From NCBI GenBank assembly GCA_003013855.2, contig PVNU02002353.1, forward strand, positions 558,001-622,000: a stretch of DNA of 64,000 bases. The letters run 5' to 3'. Below are positions 55,962-64,000 of this stretch, piece by piece. The position numbers and the translations under genes are program-made. The DNA comes from Liriodendron chinense (lineage: Eukaryota; Streptophyta; Magnoliopsida; Magnoliales; Magnoliaceae). The notes below the pieces were generated by a model, which was given only the letters and a program-made list of their open reading frames with translations, ran no database searches and was not told where the DNA came from. Positions within the stretch are counted from its first letter, which is position 1. Each line of letters begins with the position of its first letter.

Positions 55962-58678
55962 GTTTGGCTAGTGACCCTAACACCAGCCAGCCAGCTGGTG
56001 TCAAAGATCTGTGAGCACCACCATGAGCCAAAAAATGAGGCAAACACAAATCTCATGTGGACTACACCACAAGGAAACATATTGAACGTCCACTATTAAA
56101 AACTTCCTAGGGCCCTACTGCAACGTTAATTTTCCATCACACCTGTTGATAATGTCACACAAGCCTCGATGAAGGGATAAGAAAAATATCAGCTTCAACC
56201 AAAATTTATGTGGCCCCAATAAGTTTTCAACGGTCAGCATTCAATCCCAGATGTTTCGTGTGGTGTGGTCTCCTCGAGGTCTGGATCTACCTCATTTTTG
56301 GGTCTTGCCATAAATCGTGTAATGACCCAAAATTTTGGCTGTTAAAACTTGATTTTTAATAAAAAAAAAAATTATTAAAAGAATAAATTTATAACTTACA
56401 AACAAATAGGACTTTGGGATGGTTGGTTAAAACTCTCTTGGTAAAGAGGGCATACCAGGGATTAAGTCATGCCTCTAGCAAAAAAGTTTTCATATGACTT
56501 TAGCATAATTTCTTCTTGATCTAGTCAATGAATCGAACCGATCACATATCCGCCCATTGTATAGATCCATGGACCGTTTTTTTAGATTTAAATCCATATA
56601 ATGAAGAATGTGATTGATGGGATCATCTGGGTGGGGCAAATCTAATCTGCATGAGTCCAAAGGATCCTAAGGCCGAATCATGTAAGTGCCAAGAAGCACA
56701 GATCAATCTGACCTACAGGTGGGCCACGTCAATCCAATCTTGGATTACAAGTTGATCCTTGTGTGATCCAATGAGTGCATCTGATCCATCACACAAATCT
56801 GAACCGTTGAAAGTATTTTGTATAGATTAGATCGTCCAGTGGACTATCAAAATATGATTTATTTGAAGTTAATCATGAAGATCGGTGTGTATAATGATGA
56901 TGATCATGACTTAGATGTGGACAATGGTATGATCATAGATCATCAAAATATCTAATCTGTGATGGATTGACCAGATCTAATACGTGATGAACTAAAGATC
57001 AATATAATCTAGGATTGAGAATAAAAAAAGTATAACTCGGACGACTTGGAAAACATGAATTGGGAGTTCTTCGGTCGACCGAAAGGGTGGTTCAATCAAC
57101 CGAGGAACTACCTCTCAGCAAACTGTAATCTTTATCGAAGAGGGTTTCGGTTGACCCAGGACAACTTCAGTTGACCGGACTCAGGGTTGGGTTGATCGAG
57201 AAACCTCTTTCATCGTTGTCCTATATAATCTGTAATCTTGACCGAAAGAGTTTTCAGTAGACCAATAGAGACTTCAGCCAATCGAGCATAGGGCTCAGTC
57301 AACCGAACGACCCTTTTTTTCTACATTTTGAGTGAATTGGGTTATTAAGCTCAATTGTAATTATTAACTTATTTCGAATAATTGAATGATAGAAAACCCT
57401 AGCTAGTAAACTAGACAGTGAGGTATTGACAGGGAATGGTCTATTAAGTAAATTATTGAATGGATAAAGAATGTTGGGTAATGATTGCATTTTAAGAACT
57501 TGATATTGACTTTGAATTTGGGGAAGAACTCATGGAATTCACATTAGCAATCAAATGTGAGTGATCCTACCATATTCCTATTCATTCCAATTAAAATAGC
57601 TTGTGTGTGATACCCATATATGTGATAAATGTTTGATTATCTCTAAGATGTATTTGCATTAGCATGGGTTGTTACTTATACATATCATTGGAAGTTGATA
57701 AACAGAAAACGTGGTTTACTTCTCATATGATGAGATGGGCCATCAACTGTGGTTTAACTTTAATATAAAGATACGGGATTGTATGATGAACTAGACATGC
57801 GTATTTCATATATCCATAAGTACTCATGCGTCATGATTACTTTCAAAAGGATCTCTATTGAAGACATGTAGGTAATTAAGAACCAGGGTAGCCCAAGAAA
57901 TCATGTTGAATGCCCACAATATGTGGAAGCCTAACCTACGGGTAGATGCCAGTCCTAGGAGGGTTAATGCGGGATGATGAAGTCCAACTCAAGCGAGTGG
58001 ATGCATTTTTCACTTGATACATGCATCATAGATACATAACATTACTGCATTTTATATGGCATTAACAAAGATGAATTATGTTTTCTATTTTAATTGTGGT
58101 GCATATGAACTATTATAGGTTTGCTCATTGGGCTTTCCAACTGATGGTGTGTGGATAAAAATATAACAGATGATGTAATAGTTGATCCACCAGAAATGGT
58201 TTTAAAAAACGAAGCCGAAACAGTGGAAGGAACCGCATGATAATTAGTACTATCTGACTGAAGAGGAGCTAGCTAAACCAAGATGCATAGTTTATGATTT
58301 TTTATCATTAATTTTGTTATTAATTTCAGTAGTTCAGTGATGAGATGAAATAAGTTCCAAATGGGTGGACCATAGATACAGTTTTTTTATTTATTTAAGT
58401 GACCAGTGGATTAATGTTTAAATGATGATTTTGAAACTTAGACTATATCAAATTTTGTGCCTCTATGACTAATTGACATTTGGATTAAGTGTACTTGTTG
58501 CACAAATCATACGCCATATCTCAAATCTGAGGGCGCACACTTTATGTCTGAATTGCCGGGCATGACAAATTGAGCTGGCAAAATGCATGGACGGCGTGGA
58601 TAAAGTACATACATAATGGTGGGGCTACAGAGTTTTACACCTGCTGCTAGCTGGCTGGTGCTGGGTCACTAGCCAAAC
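55962..58678. mobile_element. Foldback element, GTTTGGCTAGTGACCC cap, split by a solo LTR
   Basis: The left cap 'gtttggctagtgaccctaac' pairs with the reverse-complemented right cap 'gtttggctagtgacccagca', followed by 'accagccagc'. The core includes 'gtggactacaccacaagga', 'agcttcaaccaaaatttatg' and 'atgcatggacggcgtggata'. It interrupts sequence that is continuous in the duplicated gene flank at about 36330-36350. A 2.25-kb solo LTR sits inside it. No clean target duplication. Confidence 0.75.
56318..58567 (+). mobile_element. 2.25-kb solo-LTR-like insertion (probable Ty3-gypsy)
   Basis: Starts TGTAATGACCCAAAATTTTG and ends GGGCATGACA. Flanks AATCG (56313-56317) and AATTG (58568-58572) are a 5-bp duplication with one mismatch. 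It interrupts the foldback core phrase 'ccataaat.gagctgg'. Non-coding. 'cggtcgaccgaaag'-type motifs cluster at 57060-57310. Confidence 0.75.
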
Positions 58679-58821
58679 CGCCTCCAGTTTTCAGTTTTCC
58701 CGAGTGGGGGCGATGATTCAATGCTCAACACCTGATTTTGATTTGGTTCCACACTCGCACTAGCGTTCGGATTGCCGATGCATCAAAACACTTCTATATC
58801 GTAGATTCTATCATCTCAAAA

Positions 58822-58827
58822 TTTATT
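58822..58827 (-). terminator. Candidate polyadenylation signal AATAAA of the truncated paralogue
   Basis: AATAAA on the minus strand in the same context as 36467-36472. Confidence 0.45.
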
Positions 58828-59691
58828 CACCAAACATAAGAAAAATAAAAAGCGCCGAATTGGAATACATTCAACCACATAAAAGCAGAAAGATCCAATG
58901 ACTTGGATTTTTGGAACAAAATCATCGACGGAGGGACTTTCATATAAGTGGCTTGGATTAATGAACCATGGGTACGAACTTTACAAGCTAAAAAGTAGCA
59001 TTGCAAAAAAATAAATAAATAAATAAATAAAGGCACACTAAACAGGATTTCCGGTGGAGGAGCTAGTACATCTTATTCAATGTCGTCCTGGTTCTGCTTG
59101 AAATTTCAATCACTACTAGGAAAGGAGGAGATTAATAAAAGACGTCCTAGATCAACTTTGGTCTGAGTTTTCTCTGGAAATTGACGTGCTGGACAGTCCA
59201 AATTGAAATGAGGAAGGAAGTGTGAAAATTGGTAGTAAAGGGAAAGCGAAGCAAGAAAGATGAATACAACGAAAATGAGAACAATGGTGATACCGAGCCA
59301 TTTGCTCACCACTGACCAGATGCCTGCCAAGAACGCCAGTGTTAATGATCCAAGTGCTATGGTCATAAGTCTCGTGGCCAGTGATACAGTGCCAACCAAG
59401 AGATCCTGATCGCCTATGCCGGTGCAGATGAGGATCAGAGCAGCAGCAATGGAACTAAACATCGCAATGGCGTCAGTGACAAGGAAAGCTTCAAAAGCTA
59501 ATTTTCTTGCTAGTGTTGCCATTCCTTGGCCAGGACCATCGTTTTTGTATCCCCCAGGCATGGTGAAAGCCGCCGCAAATGAGACAGTGGCTATGAGCAC
59601 TGCCACCACTAAAATGACTTTGGCCATGGCCTTGTAAGACTCAATTCTCGGCATTGCATCCCTGTACAGTACGTCCTGTATTTTCTTGAAT

Positions 59692-59694
59692 TTA
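59692..59694 (-). other. Premature TAA in the last exon
   Basis: Exon 3 starts at 59751, so this is codon 20, in frame. The intact copy reads GAA here. Being in the terminal exon, it would not be expected to trigger exon-junction-dependent decay. Confidence 0.9.
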
Positions 59695-60044
59695 CTGTTG
59701 ATTCTGACCCCGAGGTGCCCCCGCTTTTATCAAGGCTGTGCATATTAGGATCTGCATGGTTTGACAAATTAGTTGTAACCCTGTCTAATGAAAGATAATC
59801 GGTGATTAATACTCACAAACACATGCAGTAAGAGAGTGATGTTACCCCTTCCTTATTAGGGGACGTTTCTGAGTGTGGGTGTCAGCCTACAAAACTGAAA
59901 AAACCACACCCCTAAGCACACTTTTACAGTTTTGTAGTTTACTTCGTGATATCATGGAAAAAAATATCCAAAACAAGAATTATGCAAAGGAAAACGGAGA
60001 GGAGATTGTTAGAGATAATTGTTCCTTCCGAGTGACCTAAAAAT

Positions 60045-61270
60045 GAGTGAGGATCGTCTGTGTTGAAGACACAGAAAAATTTTAGTGCCGTCTATTCTCA
60101 TTGGTACACGTCATAGCCAATGACGCCAACCAAAAAACCATCCGATTTTCTCTCTAACGTATGGGTTGCGTGCTCCACAACCCACTTTTACAATGTAATT
60201 TCCCTGGGCCTCATCTCAATTTATCTGTTAGAACAGAACCGTCCATCAATTTTTTCAGATTATTCTAAAGAATAATATAAAAAATGAAGCAAATCCAAAG
60301 CTCAAGTGGACCACACAACAGAAAGCATGGGATTGAACGACTAACGTTGAAACCTTCCTACGGTCCACTTTGAGGTTTATTTGCCATCTAAACCCTTCAT
60401 AAGGTCACTTAGACCTTGATTCAGGGAAAACACAAACATCAGCTTGATCAGAGCTGTCTATTGCAACAAGAAGTTTTCAATGGTAGGTGTTCATTTCCCA
60501 CTCTTTCCCGTCGTGTGGTCCCACTTGAGTCTTGGATCTGATTTATTTTCAGCCTCGTGACCAGAAGGTATGACACAAAATGATTGGACTGTGTGGATCT
60601 AATACATACATCATGATGGACCCCACAGAAGTTCCACCTTTCAACCTGTTCCGGTTTTCTTCTCTCTAGCTAAGAGCGGAATTTCTTTAGGTGCGAAATT
60701 TACGCTGGCCCATGATAACTTATTTCTTAGATCCACACCGTCCATATAATTTTTCAGATCTTTCCAGGTTATAAACCTAAAAACAAGTTTGATCCAAAGC
60801 TCAACTGGAGCACACCATAGGAAACAGTGGAATTGATGCTACCGTTGAAAACTTCTTAGGGCCTAGACGGCTCTGATCAAGCAGATATTTGTGTTGTACC
60901 TTCATCTAGGTATGGGTGGACTTATGAACTGGTTAGATGTTAGATAAAGCCTCACGCTTGGCCCGAGGAAGGTTTCAACCAAAGTTTATGTAATCCTCAC
61001 TACTTTCTTTTGGTGTGGTCCACTTGAGATTTGGATGTATCTTATTTTTGGAACCATGCTCTAAACCTATTTGGAAAAATTGATAGACGGTGTGGATGTA
61101 AGACAAAGGTTATGGTGAAGGGCGGTGAAGTTGCATACGTTAAAAGATGTGCTATGTAGCGTACCCGAATAGCCAAGGGATATTCTGTGAGATGGAGATT
61201 ACGGAAATGACGTGTCCGAACGAGAAGCTACCCCACTGGAATTTCCTGTGCTTTCAGACGATCCGCTCTC
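60045..61270 (-). mobile_element. Mutator-type non-autonomous element, copy 2, in intron 2
   Basis: The 1226-bp element is the reverse complement of 21873-23105 throughout. Ends GAGTGAGGATCGTCTG and (right, reverse-complemented) GAGAGCGGATCGTCTG. A perfect 9-bp duplication CCTAAAAAT lies at 60036-60044 and 61271-61279. It explains most of the longer intron 2 of this paralogue (1849 bp). Confidence 0.95.
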
Positions 61271-62389
61271 CCTAAAAATAAGCTTTTAAGCCTTTTATGA
61301 ACCAACAAAGGACACTTCCCCTTTCATAAAAAAAAACACATGCCTTCTTCATGGTGGTGTCTTTTTATGGCATCTCTTCGTAAATGGCAATTCTCTACAA
61401 AGATCTTGAATTGAAAATCAATTCTTCATCAAGCGTGATCATGATTCATAATTAAAAAGTCACCAAGAATTACCAAAATCCACATCTTTTAATTTTTGTC
61501 AGTTTTTATGTTTTAAAAACTCAACAACTTTTTCATTTTCTTTTTCTGTCCTTTTTATTTTCTTTTTTGAAAAAAAGAAATATTCAGTAGGAAGTAGTAC
61601 CTTTCGAAACTTCATACTTAACTCAGTATCGGACTCAGCAACATCGAGAGCCGTTTGACAGCCATTGTTCATGGCCCTAATATCTACTCTTTCATCATTC
61701 AAGAGAAGATACACAATCGATAGATTGCGCTTGATGATGGCCAAATGCAATGGTGTGTTGCCGTTGTTATCTGCCTCATTTATAAGCTCCTGAAGCTCAG
61801 GCGATTTCAGAATATACCTAACAACGTTCAGCTTTTCCCTTTCAACAGCGAGATGAAGTGCATTTTGACCTTTAGCATCAAGAAGCTCGCTAGAATCCGG
61901 GTGGTGAAAGACAAGTTCTCGGATTACACTAGGATGTCCATTACTTGCTGCCAAGTGGATCGGTGATCGGCCGTCTTTGTCTACTTCATAAGCAGTGGAA
62001 GCATCCAATTGTAGCAACTCTCGAACCATCTTCAGATTACCCTGGGATGCCGCATAGTGAAGAGCAGTTGCCCCATATGTGTCTGCTTGTTTGATGATAT
62101 CTGGTTTCACTTCTATCAACTTTTTCATGATATCTAACACGTTAGATGAAGAAGAAAAAGAATCAGAACTATAATTGGATAACGGAGAATGCAAGGGGAA
62201 GCGAAAGCTTGATATTAATGCTGGGAGAAGCAAGCCTTTTACACCTATTTATTTTGCTAAGGAAAAGTCCTATAAATTGCTTCTCTTTTGTATTTGCAAC
62301 TGTTTGGATTGCAATCCTACGAATGGTAGACATTTTTCCCTCTAAAATTATCACTTAAAACGTTACGTCAAGTCAAAGATTAAGCTTTT

Positions 62390-62550
62390 TTCTTTTTTTC
62401 TTTTTTTTTTTCTTCTACACACGCACCCCATACCCACCCACACACCCACACTCACGCCGTAGTGGGATTTCACCACCTATGGGACTCGAACCACAAGCCT
62501 CATGTTGAAACTCCTGGGAGTCTACCACCAAGGTAAGGATAAGAACCCGT
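62390..62550 (-). mobile_element. tRNA-derived SINE in intron 1 of the truncated paralogue
   Basis: Minus-strand element with B box GGTTCGAGTCCC (62481-62492) and A-box-like TACCTTGGTGGTAG (62522-62535). A CA/GT-rich body and a T-rich tract (poly-A on the minus strand, 62386-62412) follow. Flanks 'gattaagctttt' and 'gtttagcttta' are a possible degenerate target duplication. The intact paralogue lacks it in intron 1. Confidence 0.7.
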
Positions 62551-63343
62551 TTAGCTTTATTATTAAGAGGGGAAAGCAAATGAAAACACATTCAAATGTC
62601 TTTTTGATGCAAATTATTGAATTCCCTAGTTTGCGAATATCCTAAAAACGGTTACTAGTTAAGGATTTACTTACCGAAATGACCCCAAATAACGGATGCA
62701 TGCAAAGGCGTTCGATGGAAGGGACCACCATACGCATTCAAACCTCCATGAACAGATGATTTAGAGGTGTGAAGGATTTGATTGACGATATCCAGTGATC
62801 CTACTTCAGCAGCTAGATAGAGTGGAGAAACGCCTGCTGTGTTCACCAAGCATGCCGATTCCGGGTCTTCTTCAGTCAACCGCTCAACGACCCTAAGGTG
62901 ACCATGACGCACTGCCTCGTGCAAGGCAGTGTCGCACTCTGAATTTTTTTTCCTCACCAATTCAATCACTGTGTTCCCTCCATTTTCGGCGTTTCCAGAA
63001 GGCAATGAATTGAAATCTCTAGCACAACAGACAAGGCAAATGACTGAAGTGATGTGCCCAGCCCTTGCGGCTATGTGGAGTGCAGTGTCCCCTCTCATGT
63101 TTGCTGAAGAGAGAAGAGATGGGCATTTCCTCAAAGCCTCTATGATGAAACAGGATTGCCCGTGCCTTGCCGCAATATGAAGGGCTGTGTTCTTCTGGGG
63201 AGTAAGTTCGAGGTGAAGGTTGGGGTTTTGGATTGCAAGTTGGTAGAAGAGAGTGATGTTGCCTGCTCTTGCAGCTCTCATCAGTTTAGGATCCATGGAA
63301 TGACTCTGAATGGTGTTGCTTGATCAAAGCCCCATCTCTCTGC

Positions 63344-63356
63344 TCTTTATATATTA
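63344..63356 (-). promoter_or_regulatory. TATA box of the truncated paralogue
   Basis: The minus strand reads TAATATATAAAGAG about 50 bp before the ATG at 63296, a canonical TATA box. It implies a short leader of about 20 bases. The intact paralogue has an altered version. Confidence 0.6.
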
Positions 63357-63419
63357 GTGAGGCCGGACCCTCTGCAATGTTCCTAGAATCAACATTCTAC
63401 TGTTCTTGAGCGTGTGGGC

Positions 63420-63655
63420 CCCAGGATGAAAATTGGACGCTTCAAAAATCAGGCCCATCTAACCATTACGTGAACAGAAGGATTTGGAATTTATGGGGAT
63501 TTTTCCATATAGCTGCCCACCTTTTAGGCTGTGGACCAAAATCCTCCCGCTTTTAAACTATTTCTCAATACCCACCTAAATATTTCATATACGTCCTACA
63601 ACCGCAGTAAATATTTCAACCGTGTTCATGCATGAACTTCACTGCGCACGAGAAT
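63420..63655. other. Upstream region beyond the duplicated promoter
   Basis: Similarity to the other ankyrin gene's promoter fades after about 63415. No gene recognised. Confidence 0.4.
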
Positions 63656-63659
63656 ATGT

Positions 63660-64000
63660 CGGAGCGACTTGGCTGCTACCCCAGCAGCAGCGATGTAGTT
63701 GCGGCCATGACCGTGGGCCCACCTAGATATATGTATTGTATATCCACAGCCTCCCATCCGTTCTCCCATATCATTTTAGGGCTTGATACCAAAAATGAAT
63801 CAGATGCAAGTTTCATGATGGCCACACCACAGGAAAGAGTGGTTATTGACTATTAAAAATGTTTTGTTGGCCACAAAAGTTTTGGATCGAGCTGATATTT
63901 ATGTATTCGTTTCATCCAGGTCCGTATGAACTTATTAACAGGTTGGATGATCAATAAACATTGTGGTGGACCTTAGGGAGTTTTTAGTGGTCGACTTTCA
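63660..64000. mobile_element. Foldback element cut by the window edge
   Basis: The left cap 'gagcgacttggctgctaccc' is followed by the core ('gtgggcccacctagatatat', 'ccacaccacaggaaagagtg', 'ggatcgagctgatatttatg', 'aacaggttggatgatcaata'). The right arm is outside the window. Confidence 0.7.

Larger units (their letters stand above)
59106..63296 (-). pseudogene. Ankyrin-PGG paralogue with a premature stop before the membrane domain
   Basis: Three exons on the minus strand with the same boundaries as the intact paralogue: 63296-62675, 62133-61601, 59751-59106 (exons 1 and 2 again 622 and 533 bp, same phases and splice signals). About nine ankyrin repeats are open and well preserved (e.g. NTALHIAARHGQSCFIIEAL, NALHLAVEREKLNVVRYIL). 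In exon 3, codon 20 is TAA (59694-59692) where the paralogue has GAA. A one-base insertion near 59660 then shifts frame before the PGG segment. Predicted product: 404 aa, ankyrin only. The downstream PGG/membrane part (59654-59106, MPRIESYKAMAKVIL...) is still fully open in the other frame. Either a young pseudogene or a soluble variant. Confidence 0.85.

Noticed and set aside
55962..58678. 9-bp target duplication for this foldback element
   Set aside because: Flanking bases do not match convincingly even after comparison with the uninterrupted paralogous flank near 36330.
59654..59670. Alternative acceptor rescuing the PGG frame
   Set aside because: The AG before 'ggatgcaatg' would leave the wrong phase for the PGG frame when joined to exon 2, so it does not restore the protein.
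62481..62535. tRNA gene
   Set aside because: A- and B-box-like motifs exist but no cloverleaf; poly-A tail and body indicate a SINE.
63297..63400. Longer N-terminus for the truncated ankyrin paralogue
   Set aside because: No upstream in-frame ATG is present before the TATA box; the annotated ATG matches the family start.

Overview
This is flowering-plant nuclear DNA. It has spliced ankyrin/PGG membrane-protein genes and deeply nested Ty1-copia, Ty3-gypsy, LINE, SINE, TRIM, hAT and Mutator-type elements. It also carries many AT-rich microsatellites and no bacterial-style operons. The very abundant foldback repeat with a 'cacc-tgatgta...ccgtccatcc' core is one I associate from memory with magnoliids (Lauraceae/Magnoliaceae). 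That placement is inference, not proof.

Host genes are few and all recognisable ones are on the minus strand. An ACD6/ITN1-type ankyrin-PGG gene lies at 36724-40384 (three exons, 599 aa, intact). Its duplicated paralogue lies at 59106-63296. That copy has identical exon 1 and exon 2 lengths (622 and 533 bp), but the last exon has an in-frame TAA and a 1-bp shift, so it predicts a 404-aa ankyrin-only protein lacking the membrane domain. An orphan ankyrin first exon (15956-16352), a decayed PGG exon (30641-30880) and a two-exon RING fragment (34458-34670, plus strand) are the other gene pieces. The duplication also includes the 3' flanks (about 36225 and 55858 onward).

Left third (1-21200): a LINE 3' part is split by a decayed copia element (3151-12409, TSD ATCTT). 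That copia is split in turn by a 4.8-kb solo-LTR-like insertion (5628-10439, TSD GTATA). Then come a hAT element (13150-13917, TSD CTCATAGT), two foldback elements, and a three-LTR tandem TRIM (17623-21200, TSD GTAAG) holding a 2.8-kb solo LTR (17762-20547, TSD CAACC).

Middle (21200-42220): foldback elements dominate, together with a 1.23-kb Mutator-type element, a SINE with a 17-bp TSD, pieces of copia and Tat-type gypsy elements, and the intact ankyrin gene. Right third (42220-64000): a second LINE is broken by a small copia element (TSD TCATA) and by a hAT element (46141-55146, TSD CTCCCACC). The hAT holds a 7.2-kb non-autonomous LTR element and (TA)n-bounded MITEs. After that comes the truncated ankyrin paralogue, whose second intron holds a second copy of the Mutator-type element.

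The most interesting pattern is the foldback family. Many copies share one internal core, yet each copy or small group carries its own unrelated terminal inverted 'cap'. Several have 9-bp target duplications of Mutator type. The same core also occurs as tandem modules inside a solo LTR.
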